Shown here in pieces: positions 23,601 through 35,400 of a stretch of 64,000 bases of DNA. A program made the position numbers and the translations under genes. The stretch is from the NCBI GenBank assembly GCA_036429605.1, contig JAVFKD010000004.1, positions 1,488,001-1,552,000 of the forward strand. The letters run 5' to 3'. The stretch comes from Cladobotryum mycophilum. Its lineage: Eukaryota; Ascomycota; Sordariomycetes; Hypocreales; Hypocreaceae. A model generated the notes under the pieces. It saw only the letters and a program-made list of their open reading frames with translations. It was not told the DNA's origin and searched no databases. Every line of letters begins with the position of its first letter. Within the stretch, counting starts at the first letter, position 1.

Positions 23601-25108
23601 AAGTTCTTCGATTACAATGGAAGTTAGGATCGTTTTACCGGCCCCGGGAATGCCTGAACAGTATAAGGTCTTTTTGCTGGTAGTCAACCAATTGCGAAAC
23701 TCGATTGACTGAAGAAGCCATTGGCCAGTTCCTGATTGTCGCCTTTTCAAGTAATCGCTCTGCTGGGGACCGTAGTTGACCGGGGTAAGCCAGTCAAGAA
23801 CCCTCCTGTTTTCTTCCTTATCGATGTTTGAGTTGATACGGCTGACTCCCCGTCGAACAACATGCATCTCCTCCTGAACTACATTTAGTAATTAGCCCGT
23901 GTGAGCGGCTGAATAGAAGAATGACTTGCCTTGTCTCAATATATCCTTCACTCCATGCTCCTTTGCAACATCATCTGGTCGTACATATTCCAGAAGTTCC
24001 TTTGCATAGGCAGCTGCTACAGCTGCTGCATGTTCCTGCCAAACCTTATTCTTGCCCTCGTCCGCATAGTCGCAGATTCCTCGAATGACAAGGGAAGGGA
24101 AGTTATTCATCAATCCTGCTGCTTCCATCTCGATGCAGAGAACTTCATTGCCGTGGTCTTTGTCGATTTTATCTCGGATTTTACTGTTTTTAACGACTTG
24201 ATTTCCAGATGCAATCAAACCATAGTGGACGCGCATTTCTGCTGGTCGTGGCTGATCTTCGTCGATCATAGGACTTGAGGTAGTGTTTTGCTCTTTAGGA
24301 GAATGGGCCCAACAGCACAGAAGAGCTCTAATAACAGTAAGAGCTACCCCCATAGCCCCCATGTTATCACCTGCACCCAGGTCCGGTCCGGCTCGTCCAC
24401 AGGGTCCCTGAACGAATTATTCCTCGTGTATCTCCGTATTAGTTTTGGCCAGTTGGTCGCTAGCTCATCCAGATACTTCTGTATCTTGGGTCCCCTCAAC
24501 TCATGGCTGGTCTTCAGCTGCGTCAACGCCGTGAGTAGCGCCTTGGGAGGACGAGACAGCGATCCATGCCTGTCGAATCCATTCCGCTCTGCCTTTCCAA
24601 GATCCCACTGGACGACTCCGGGAAACTGGCCAGTCGGTTTGCTAACCACAACGTCACCCAACCTCACTTTGGGTGGGATGCCGCCACCAATCCCAACCAT
24701 GAGACAGAACTTGATGGACGGAAAGGTATTGACCATCTGGGTCACAACATTGGCTGCTGAGTTGGTCCCAATCTCACCCTCAGGGAGACAGGTTATGACA
24801 ACATGATGTAGGAGAATAGTCCCTAACGTATAACTGTTTCCATCTTTATCGGGTGCCGAAAGAGATGAGTGTATATCATCGAGCATAGCTATTGCCGCAG
24901 TTTGCTCCTTTGACAGTGCGCAGACCCATCCCACAGTGTAGTCACCATGGTTAAAGACCTTGGAGGTCTTTGGGAATTGATCAGAGGCCGCTGCGCCCAG
25001 CTCCATTGAGGAAGAATTCTGCCAACCCACGGTATCTCCACTCCCACTGGAGTTCCAGGAGTCCATGGTGCCATAACGCCGAAGGGTGGTGGTATGATTC
25101 AGATCCAT
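20639..25108 (-). CDS. NOD-like receptor: PNP_UDP, NACHT, ankyrin repeats
   Basis: A complete fungal NLR of about 1,400 residues. Exon 1 starts at 25108 and encodes the first part of the nucleoside-phosphorylase-like domain (YTVGWVCALSKEQTAAIAML, FCLMVGIGGGIPPKVRLGDV). A second block to 23930 completes it (VHYGLIASGNQVV, VLCIEMEAAGLMNNFP, IRGICDYADEGKNKVWQEHA); the junction near 24385-24340 was not resolved and lies in a G-rich stretch. After a GC-AG intron (23929-23879), exon 23878-23062 holds the NACHT domain with Walker A GIPGAGKT and Walker B VFIVVDALDEC. After a GT-AG intron (23061-23013), exon 23012-20639 holds a winged-helix-like region and about 15-16 ankyrin repeats. In related fungal receptors the N-terminal domain is the effector, NACHT the oligomerisation switch and the repeats the sensor of non-self. 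A decayed relative lies at 16440-17927. Confidence 0.9.
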
Positions 25109-26389
25109 TGTGAGGAGAATGGAGCCAGCCCAGGGTATAAATTATGTAGATGATTGAGAATGAAAAGAAAATCGGATTGTATTTAGCCTGCCAGGGCATA
25201 AAATGAAGAAGAATAAACGGTGTTATCCTCTGATTCCTATGCGGTCGGGGAATATATAGCAAGTACTAAGGGCCAGGGAAGTAGGAGAATTGAGCCTCAT
25301 TGAAGAGAACTATTCGACACACATGGAAATGGGCTGAAAATTGAACAGAGAATATGATAAGCCAAACAGATGGCGACGTGCAGGATGCGGCTGCATTGGG
25401 TCTCGGAGCATGTATCTTGGTGTTGCACGTTAGGCATCGAAGCATCAGGTAGCACGACAGCCTATCTGCGGCTTACTACCATGTCAATCTCTCAGTGGAC
25501 TCCCACGAACGCCATAATGGAGCCTGAACAGACCGACGATGCTGCCCATGCGGACGACATGACTGTTCATGCGAACAATTTCGTACTTCCTAACCACCCT
25601 CATCTGAACGTGACGCATATCTGCATGCACAGGTGGCAAGCGTGTGCAGTCGGACCTTCTTCTCAGCCATTAAGACGCGGATTTGTAAAAGGAAGGAATA
25701 CAAACGTCATCAAGTACCTAAAGGTAGCTGTAGATTGGCAATTAAGAGTGACTGTTTTCTCACTATCAAACCAATAGAAATTCTTGTTGGAGGCATTTGA
25801 TCTTTATTCCCTCCTTTAGATTAGACCGGGCATCAAGCCAACATGTGAAATGGGGAGGTCAACTCCGGAACCCGCAAAAGCTCTTGGTAGCATTGCCCAT
25901 CACTAAATGAAGCCAAACCCATTGGCGACGTGGAATCCTTTGAACCCGACATTTGGCTGATGAGAATGGCTTCTTTCATGGTGGTTAAACCTCCTGTTGC
26001 ATCTCTAAACGATCATCCAGAATAATGGCGATGAAAGAATCACAGCCCTCCCTCATACATTTGAAGACCCCAGACTTTTACACAGATCAGGAGTTCATAG
26101 CAATAAAGAGAATAAATAGATACAATAGAAACATTGGGAAACAAGAGGAATTGAGGGATACGAGAGGAATGTAGAGAAAATCTTAGTAACGGTAGGTTAA
26201 TGATCTGGAGTTTCTGTATCCCCACAGCACGTGGCGCAACGTCACCCATCTCCAACTATGGGCGATCATCACCCCGCCATCCTCCCCCACCATAAGCTCC
26301 GCCAAAACCTCCAAATCTCCCAAAGCTCCAAACACCACACACCATTCAAAATCCCCAAACTTCAACACCATCACCCACCATCACCCACC
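25109..26389. other. Intergenic, divergent promoters of the NLR and VPS25
   Basis: About 1.3 kb between two divergently transcribed genes. A 135-codon open frame at 25370-25777 has no motif and no splice support, so it was not called. The last 150 bp before VPS25 is a CA/CCA-rich pyrimidine-poor tract, typical of a fungal 5' UTR. Confidence 0.5.
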
Positions 26390-27033
26390 ATGACAACCTC
26401 CTCCTCCTCCCTCCCCCCACCTCCCCCACCTTCCAATTCCCCCGCGAGTACTCATTCCCGCCCTTCTTCACCCGCCAAACCAACCTTACCACTCACCACG
26501 CCCAGCTCGCCAAGTGGTCCTCCCTCGTCCTCTCCTACGCAAGCCACCACCGCGTCTTCCGCCTGTCCGTCTCCTCCGCCGCAGAATCTGACCTGTTCCA
26601 CAACCGTGCCATCGACCGCCGCCTGGGCCCCGCCGACGTGCGCGACCTGCTCGACTTTATGCGCAAGGAGGGGCGCGCCGAGTCTGTCAATGGCGGCAGC
26701 AGCGGCGGCAGTGGGAGCGAGGGAGACGTGGTGTTTCTTTATTGGAAGACACTCGAGGAGTGGGCGGCGTTGATAGAGTCGTATGTGGAGGAGACGGGAC
26801 AAAAGGGGAGTGTGTTGACGGTATATGAGTTGACTCAAGGGGAAAACACAAGAGGGACAGGCAAGTCAATGTTGGGTGGGTGGGTGGCAGAAAGCATGCC
26901 TAACTAACCAAACCGTATAGAATTCCACGGCATAGACACCGAAATCCTACTCAAAGCATTGAACCTCTTGGTCAAAAAAGGCAAGGCACAAATATTCGGC
27001 TCAGAAGACTCTCTCGGCGTCAAATTCTTTTGA
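26390..27033 (+). CDS. VPS25: ESCRT-II subunit Vps25
   Basis: Exons 26390-26860 and 26921-27033. The conserved body reads FPREYSFPPFFTRQTNLTTH, HHAQLAKWSSLVLSYASHH, RRLGPADVRDLLDFMRKEGR, VVFLYWKTLEEWAALI and, in exon 2, FHGIDTEILLKALNLLVKKG and AQIFGSEDSLGVKFF. These are the two winged-helix repeats of Vps25, and the length (194 residues) is normal. Vps25 is part of the endosomal ESCRT-II complex that sorts ubiquitinated cargo into multivesicular bodies. The only ATG upstream (26390, MTTSSSSLPP) is in a different frame from the body; one extra C in the C6 run at 26412-26417 restores it, giving exactly 195 codons. In a conserved housekeeping gene this is most likely an assembly error. The intron starts with GC (ACAG/GCAAGT) and ends in TATAG, a GC-AG intron. 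Confidence 0.88.
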
Positions 27034-27219
27034 TTCAAACCCATATCTCAACAAGCCTACGCCTACAATGCGGTACCTAACCCACCCCCTCCATATCTCA
27101 TATTATTAGAAAGGTCGAAAAGCAAGGCCTTGGTACTCGACCACATGATATATACACATACACATACAAAGGACAGCCAGACTCCATCGTTCAACAGCGT
27201 TAAAAATACCAACCCTTCT

Positions 27220-29887
27220 TTACTCCGCCTCTACCAAAAACTTCTTATCGAACCTCACTTGCTGTGCCATGGCTACATCAAGAAGCCAATCTGCCGATAC
27301 GACACGGGCCTCCATGTGACCCTTTTCTGCCATGTCCTTGAAGCGGACCCACATCTGCTTTTCTTCAGGACTGGCGCCACTGAGGAGGTAGACGGGCTCG
27401 GGAGGGAAATTGCCATCCTCTTCCGCGGTTGTGGGCTTGATAGTTGTGCCGCTTCGTGCTCGGTAGATTTTGAAGATGGCGCCGTTTGCTTCGGCTATAG
27501 CACGATAGCTTTCAGGACCGTTCTTAATTTTCTCCGTGCAATAAATGGGAACGCCACGAAGGAGTTTACCCCTGTTCGCCTTGGCCCTAGCGACTGACTT
27601 CTCAAGATCGATGTCGTACTTGTTCTCCGCCTCCGTATCCTTAAGAATGAAATCATCTATATCTGGCAGGTTGCCTGTCTCTAAGGCTTGATCAACGAAT
27701 GTAGATGAGATGACAGTGGGCCCGCGAGCAAGGGCGCAAAGGAATTTGACAGTCCGAACGACATGAGGCGCAGCGAGATAGTCGCAGGGCTGGCCCTCTT
27801 GGACAATTTGGATGCCGAGATCACGGAGTTTCCTCTGTAGTATGGGTTAGCCAAGTTAATTGACAACGCTGCATGTTATTTAGACTTACCCTCTCTTGAT
27901 CTTCCTTAGTGTGCTCTCCTACCCATCGATTGAATCCAGTCAAGATAATGCGCATCCCCACATTAGGGAGTGATGGGCGAGCTTTCTTGGGTGGTCGCTT
28001 CTCGTCATCGTCATCTACATCTCCCTTTTTACTCAAAGGACTGCTTGCCGTGTTTGTTTCCTTCTCGACTAGGTTTGCTGCTCGCTTTCCTCCGAATGGC
28101 GTTCCGACTTTGCCTCGCTTCTTCTCCTTCTCATATAACGCAATGTCTGGTGCGATGGATTGGAGCTTATCTAGTGCCTTGGCCTTTGCGCTTCGTCCAC
28201 CAGTTGATAACATTGAAGGGGTTTCGTTTTCCTTGCCCGTACGTGCTTGCCGTGTCCTAATAGGTGTCTCGAGTGATGCCTTGGCTTTTTCCTTCTTTGC
28301 TGATGGTGGCTTATTCTCTTCATCAACGTCTTTCATCACCTCATCCTCATCTTGGTCAACCTCGCCAATGACCACTCCTTCTGCAGGGCCATGAGAATAT
28401 GCATTCTCCTCTGCAATCTCAAGAATCTTCCTCTTCCTCTTGGCTTGAGGCGACATGTGCTCTTCGCCTCCAGGATAAAATAATTCCCTCAATCTAGATT
28501 CATCAAAGAAGGTTTGACCAATAATCTCTCCTAAATTGGTCCGTGGTGGGAAGTGGTTGTACTTCTTAGTGTTGACCGGCTTAACCTCACACTTTGCGTA
28601 ACTCTCCTCAATCCAAAGATGGTTGACCACGGTGATTCCCCACTCAGGGGCGGCTTTGCACTTTTCACTGGAGTTGCGCGCCGTGATAAGATGAGTATTG
28701 TCCGCCTTCATGGTCTTGGTGAACTCGGCGCCGCAGGCCTTGATGAGATTTTCCAGATAAATTCGAGCCTCGCCGCCATAATTGGATACCGTAATTCGCA
28801 TATTCTTGAAATCGGGAAGACCGTCCTTGGGTACTGGATAGTGGAGCAGCCGCCGTGTGGGCATGGTCCATTCGTTGTGGACAATCAAGTAGTAGAGCCA
28901 GGATAAGTTACCAACCTCTTTGCAAGATTGAGCAGCTCGGACGTATTGGTCCCCAGCACGGTATTGAGAAATTAGTGTGTCGCATTCGTTGACCTCTTCC
29001 ACCAGCATTCCGCCACCGTGAATGATGATATCTTTAATGATATTCCGGAGTCTGGGGTTGATCTGAAGGTCTGATCCGAGCAAGATTTTCTTATCTTGGA
29101 AAACAGTGACTGGCGGCCTCGTGGTTTTGCCATCGCCAAGTGATGTAAATTCCGGATTGGCTGATGATGCTCCAACCAAGTTATCGTTACGTGGAATATC
29201 GAGATCATCTTCGGGGTTCTTCTTCAGGATTTCAGGATCGGGCAGGAGATAGGGATTCTCGTCGATTCGCTTGCCAAGTTTGAAACAGTCGTCGAACCAG
29301 TGGGGCAACACCACTTTGCCCTTCCAGCCCTTAGCCAGAGCAGTCGTGATTTTGGGATGGTCCATTGTCAAGGCGCATATGTGGGTTGTAAGCCGACTTG
29401 CGTCTTTCGACTCCTGTCCTCCAAGGGCCATTGTAGCGCCCAGGATGCTTTCTTTGTCCATGACTGGCAGATCGGCGCAAGTGACGATGACCTCGGAGAA
29501 GATCATTCTCGGATCAGGAGAAAAGGGCCGCACCTGCGCCTGCTTCCGACGCATGATAGACGTCGTGATCCAGTTGGTAGTTACGACAGGAATCATGTAT
29601 GCCTGAGATTCCGTGTACTGAGGGAAGTCGATGGTGTTGGAGACGATGTGCGACGCTTGATCGATTCGTAGTGAGCCATCGCGTCGAGGTTCGAGGACGG
29701 TAGCGCCATTGTCTTGGAGAACGATCGAGAGCTAGACGAGACTTAGTATCGACCTCCATTTGAAGTCATCGTGAAGAGAACGAAATACTTACACTGCTTA
29801 TGAGCTTCGGTGCCAACGAGCCACTTGTCACAAAGGCGATTGTGCATTCGCCGAAGATGCCAGACGAGCCCCCTCGGCGTCACCCAT
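27220..29887 (-). CDS. RTT107: RTT107/Brc1-type multi-BRCT DNA-damage protein
   Basis: Exons 29887-29793, 29731-27890 and 27834-27220, about 850 residues. BRCT modules are visible near the N terminus (GIFGECTIAFVTSG with SLSIVLQDNGATVLEP), at FSEVIVTCADLP with WKGKVVLPHWFDDC, at KILLGSDLQINPRLRNIIKD, at MRITVSNYGGEARIYLENLI with WGITVVNHLWIEESY, then an acidic and lysine-rich linker, and a C-terminal BRCT pair with MRIILTGFNRW and VPIYCTEKIKNGPESYRAIA. This order fits Rtt107/Brc1, a chromatin scaffold that binds gamma-H2A and the Smc5/6 and Slx4 partners during replication stress. From the ATG at 29887 (MGDAE) the frame is off by one: a G5 run at 29870-29874 needs six Gs. Both introns are GT-AG. 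It is convergent with VPS25 (about 190 bp between stops). Confidence 0.85.
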
Positions 29888-30746
29888 GATTGCGATTGTT
29901 GTCCTGGAGTGGTTACTCTGCAGCTGTATTGAAATCAAAGAGGAGCAAGTTAAAAAGGTCTCTCTTTAAGGAAGGAAGCACGATCAGCAAGGCTGCCTGC
30001 ATAAGTGGGTAAAATCTTGATCTGGTTTTGAGGCAGAATCACCAGGATCAGCTGTACTTTGACGTAGGCAGACAAAGTCGAACCCAACTGTTTGTTGTGG
30101 GGAGACGCGTGCCGCATCTGCTTAACGCGAAGAATGCAGGCAGTCACATGACTAGTAGGGTATAGAGACTTTCTTTTGGCAGTGGCAACACATGGGTCGC
30201 AAGTACCATGACTTCTCGCGCGCATAGGTGGGGTTCCATTACACACCCATTACACACCCATTAAACACGCCGCAAAGCACTTTACGCCACCACTCAATGC
30301 TCATAGAAAGAGTATGAGATTGTACATCAACCATGGTGTTCTGAACTAATCTTTTGACACTTCTGTAACCTGTCACAAGCTTCATGTGCGGATGGAGATT
30401 GAAAGCCAGATAAACATTTGCCATTATGTACCCATTCCTCTCGTTTCTGATCTACAGTTATTCGTGGTCCTTCATCGCCGAAGCAAAACACCACAAAGTA
30501 TCCCCCTCACTATGGCCATCAACAAGGTATTAATCCAAAAAGAAGAAGAAAAATGTGACAGAAACAAGAAAACCCAACCCAAGAAGGGCAATGCCGCCAA
30601 AACAACAAGAACAAGAAGCAATGCTAAGCCTGCGCCTCTACGTATGCATCGTCCTCGCATACCCCATATGATCCAGTACATAATCGCATCATCCCAGTTG
30701 TCACGTTTCGTTGCTCACTCGACTAACACAAATTGCAATGCTTTTT
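29888..30746. other. Intergenic, no supported gene
   Basis: About 860 bp between the start of the RTT107-type gene and the end of hxk3. The RTT107 promoter must lie here. An A-rich tract (30530-30630) gives a lysine-rich open frame without motif. Nothing else seen. Confidence 0.5.
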
Positions 30747-32489
30747 TCATGCCTCTCCGTCAATACACGCTAGTGCCACGGCAGCGCCAGTTAACGAGCT
30801 CTCCTTAGCGGATACGAGCTCAATGCTTCTTGGCTCGGGCAATCCCTTGCTTGCAATGAGCTCGTTGATATATCGCTGGCAGCTGGTTAAATATCCAGGA
30901 TAGTTCTCGATGACACTGCCGTTGAAGGCGACAGTGGTCTTCTCCAGCTTGAGATCCTCTTCAGCAGCCTGTCGTCGGGGAGAGGACTCGGGGAGGGATG
31001 AAATGAATTCTCTCTCGCCTTCTAGGCGGAGATCCCATAATGTGTAGACACAGGTTGCGGCCAGCGCACTTGAACGCACAGAAACGAATGAAGCAATAGA
31101 CTTGATGGCCTCGAGATCAGATGTGGTAGGGATGTAGGAAGAGGGATGGCGTTCGGAAAAGAGTTGAATGGCCGCTGCCAAATCTGCTGATGTATCACTA
31201 AATTCATGTTAGCTTAGCCCAAAACCTGAAGTAGAATATCAATACATACCCCTCAATCATCGAGATGGTGTCGGTGCCCAAAGAATACAATTCCTTGAGA
31301 GAAGGAGGGACAACGCCGCCAAGAAGGCCAGCTGTGTGGATGGCTTCGACAATAATGAGTCTGGCAATCTCGCCGAGGTACATGCCGCTGACCATGTGCT
31401 CCAGAGGCTGGAAGTCTGGTCTGGGGTGCTCCTTGAGCAGCTGTCGGTCCCATCGAGTCAAAGGTAGGATGTCCTTTCCAAACATGCCGAGCTCCGTGTT
31501 CACGATGACATGAGTGGCTTCATCATACCAGCTGGCAGGCCGTTCACCGAACTTGACTCGGCCGATCGAGTTAACGGGCAGGTAGGCGGCGATGTTGACA
31601 CCAGTGCCAAGGATAAGACCAAATCTGGTCGAGGTGTGAGAGTAGGCCCGTGAAAGCAGGCAGGCGCTTGAGTCGTTGAGAATGGCACGGAGCTCTACAT
31701 GGAAAGATTGGCTCCTGCATGCCCTCTTGACGATATCTCCTAGATCTTGTCCGACCAGGCCAATATCTGCCAAGAAACCCTTGCCCATGGCCTGAAGTCT
31801 GCCACCGCCTAGTGAAGTTTGCCTATGGAAATTAGTGACTACGTTGTGGAAAAGGGTAGAACAAGCACTCACTCGATGGGGAAGCTCCATGCGAGGGCCA
31901 GTGGTAATGGGTTCTCAGGGCTGTGCTCTCGGTCCAAAGTGGCAGAGATGGTCTCTTCGATCCGGGCACCCATCCACTCGAAAAAGGCCATGCCCTCGAG
32001 GTCTTTGATTTCCCTGCCGATACGGAAGCTTCGCATGCTGATGATTTCGCTTGTGTTTTCCACGCCTTCTCCATTGCTCCGCAGCTCCACGAGGGCAACT
32101 CGCAGTGTCGATCCACCAACATCCAAAGCCAGGAACTGACCGCTCTCGACACCCTTTGGCAGTTGATGGCTGTAGGATGGGAGCATGCATGGTAGGTCTT
32201 CCCGAAGACCTTCCAAGATTTGCTTCCTCAAATTTGAGGACAGTTCGTTGAGGCCATTGCCGCTGACAGGGCCGAGTAAAGCGGTCTCAGAGTCTTTGAG
32301 GAATTGTTGGAGACTCTTGACCGACGGTTCACCCGCGATGCTCTTGCTACTGGGGCTAACGATGGACAGTGGGTTCAACCAAAAGCTCAGAATGGCCTGC
32401 AGCAGAGACTTGCCGCGAAGCAAGCTCTTGACGATGGCTGAGAGGAGGGCTTTCCGAAGTGTCGACATGGCAGAAGCGAGTGACTGCAT
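30747..32489 (-). CDS. hxk3: Hexokinase-family GlcNAc kinase (Hxk3-like)
   Basis: Exons 32489-31873, 31822-31250 and 31197-30747 sum to 1641 nt, 546 residues, with exact phases. Hexokinase signatures: FLALDVGGSTLRVALVEL (phosphate-1, about residue 120), LALAWSFPIEQTSLGGG, then AILNDSSACLLSRAY with the catalytic Asp region, GLILGTGVNIAAYL (phosphate-2) and VNTELGMFG with the conserved Glu. The divergence from glucose-phosphorylating hexokinases and the location beside dam1, ron1, dac1 and nag3 point to phosphorylation of GlcNAc to GlcNAc-6-P, the entry step of the pathway. The N terminus has about 45 hydrophobic residues before the kinase fold (LSAIVKSLLRGKSLLQAILS), which could be membrane-associated; a start at the second Met (MSTLRK) is also possible. 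It is divergent from dam1 across a 4.7-kb spacer. Confidence 0.88.
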
Positions 32490-35400
32490 AAGATGGAACG
32501 AGAGAGGAGGAGGACTAGAGAGGATGAGGAAGAGACGGGGTGGGAGTGAGAATATAAAAGAATGTTCAGGTCATAAAAGAGATGAACGAACGAGGGTAAA
32601 GTAGCGGCCAGAAGAAGAGCCGAGGGATAGGTATCCTTCTCACAAGGAACAGAAAACGACGTTGGATGTCTCGGGCGCCTCTTCTGAATGCAAGACAAGA
32701 CAAGCGCGAACACAAGAGGCAGTCTGGGCCGATCGTCAGGTACAACAGTACACGGGATCTGGTTACTAACAACCTGAGCCTAAGAACGAACCACAGGCCC
32801 TTTTGGATTTTGTTTTGGAGAAAATGAAACGTGCCCCGTTGGATATGCAATCTCGGAGGACAACCTTACATGCACATACACATGCACAGCTGAGAGGGTA
32901 AAAAGGAGATGGTGGTATGAATGAAACGAAACGAGAGCAGAGGGCAAACAAGAACGGACGGAGACGGAGATGGGAGGGAAAAGGGTGAGAGGAAGATCAA
33001 CCACATGCGCAAAAATAGAAAAAGATGGTGAGGTAAGTCAGCAAATGTGCGTGATTCAAAGGTTACAAGGCAAGGCATCCATCCATCTAGGTATGGTATG
33101 TGCTGTGAGTTGTTAATATTAGGCCACCTCACACCTACACCTTAGCTACCTTACTAGCAGGCAAGTTAGACGAGCATGGTAGTGTCTGAATTGGAACTTT
33201 GGCATCGATCCAGGGACCCGAGCCCCCCAAACAACGTCGCAACGGGATGACGGCGATGCGGAGCCAATGGAAATTTTGGGTCGAATCGACGGACGACTTG
33301 GCGAGAGAGTGTGTGTGTGAGGGAGCAACAGAGTGTGAGAGAGAGAGAGAGATGGTGGACATGGGGGTCACATCGGCGCATCTGCAAGCATCCCATGGAT
33401 CAGTGCCCCCAGAAGCAAACAGAGATGCGCATTATACAGGTACGAGTACGGTAAGAGGCCCGGCAAAAAAGGGTCGGTCGGGTGTCTCCATGGACATGGG
33501 GGGGCGAAGAGGAGGAGGAGGAGGGCACTGTAGGTAAGGTGCGGCGATAGGTACTGTGTGTGTGTGCGTGTGTGCCAGGACAGTAATGTCAAGGAAAAGC
33601 AGGGGTAGTAGAATCGGTGTGGGTCATTCCCTCTTGTTTTTTTTCTTTCGCTGGTACATAAGCGCCGCCTTGGAGAGTGAATGCAATGCAGAGAGATTAG
33701 AAGGTCTTGGTCGTCTCGGTCGTCTTGGTGGTGTTGTTGTAACGTTGCGGTGGAGGACGTGGGGCGTGGCACCCGTGGGTAGCGTGGAGGTTGACAGCAA
33801 CTTAGTGGCGGGACGAGCGAACCAGCCGGGAAATTTTACCATTGGGGAGTTGGCTGGGGGGTTTGGGCGGGGGAGCCCTGGAGAGGTGGATGGATGATCC
33901 ACGATTTCGCTTTCTGGACAGAGAGCCCTGGCAGCTGGGCTGACTCCAGTCCAGGACAGGGTAGGGCAGGGTAGGGCTCTCAACAACCAACTTCAGCGAG
34001 TACCGCAACTGCAGGTGAATTACATGTATGTACATCCATCCATCCATTCCATTGATCCATCCATGGAGCCAGCCAGCGCCCCTGTGGGGAAGACAATAAG
34101 GCAGCAGCGGCGGGTGTTGGTTGAGATAAACTCGGTCCCTTAGTAATTGTGGTGATCAATGAAGCTGAAGATTGATTGATTGATTAATACATCCATTCAG
34201 AGCATTCATCTAACTCAATATCCATCCATGCATCCATCCCATGGAACCTTTTGTCGTCTTCTCGAAGCTGGTAAAAGCTCCGGCTGTTATTTGTTATTGA
34301 TTGTTTGTTGCAGTGCCTTGCACAAAGCTCGGAAACGTGGCTTGCAACCATCCCCAAAGTCTCATATGTATAATGTAGGTATGTACTCCGCACGTTGGGG
34401 TTGGGTACCTACCTACCTAGTAGGCTCCTTTGTCTTTTTCGGGGTTGTTGATACGCGTTTTTTGATGGGACGATACGTGTATTGGATGCCGCATTGCTAC
34501 CATGCATCTATTCATCAAACACCAACACGGAGAACAATCAATCATAGAAGGTCAGTTTGCCAAGCAAGACCACCACAACAACATGGAGTGATGAGGTGTT
34601 GGCAAGATACCTAGGCAATCGTGGCGCACACAGCAACATCAGTGTGGTGCTCGCTCTAAAATTACGAACTTCCCTCAACCCAAATTCGAATGCCCTCGTG
34701 ACCATCAAGCTCATCTGATAGGCGTCTCCGTGTCCAACAACAGCAAGTGGTAGCACTCACGCTCAAGGTTGATGCACACACAGTTGCAGACTAAAACCAC
34801 AACACCTCCAACGAGATCCAAATGCTCACCACCACCACCACCACCCCCGTTTGATTTAGCCTAGAATGCCTAATGAGCCAGAAAAGCTAGACACATTAAG
34901 CCAGTCTGGGCAACTCACAATTTCTAGAAGATAAGGAAAAGCCAGTCTTATGTCGACTCAACCTAATTAGCAAAAAGAAGCGAGCATTGATTCATAAAAA
35001 CTCGACCGGCCCGTAACAGAGATGAGTTTAGTCTGTGCTGAGAGAAACCCTTCCCTGGATCCATGGGTGATCATCATCAACATGAAATCCAGAAAAAATT
35101 GCAGATGAGATGAGCAAGCTCACCGGAACGATTCGTCCGTCAAGAAAGCTCAACCCTGTCGATGAAGATACGAACCTTGGCGCGTTGCGTTGCCGTCACG
35201 GCTACGGATGCTGAGCATGTTGCGTTTGAATCTCATGCGGGTCTGGTAAGCGGCGGCATCTGACAACTGACCCCAGGATGATATCCCATGTGAGCGCCGA
35301 TGGGATGGACAGACAGATGAGACATTACGCGTGTAGAATCGCGGAGTCACAGCAAGAGTAACAGCAACCCGACAGCAAATAGCATTACAACGGCAGCAAT

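Noticed and set aside
25370..25777. 135-codon plus-strand frame upstream of VPS25
   Set aside because: No motif, no splice structure and unremarkable composition; length is within chance for the region.
26231..26773. 180-codon Pro/Ser-rich frame over VPS25
   Set aside because: It overlaps the conserved Vps25 frame one base out of phase; only its first codons (from 26390) are likely to be used, before the missing base.
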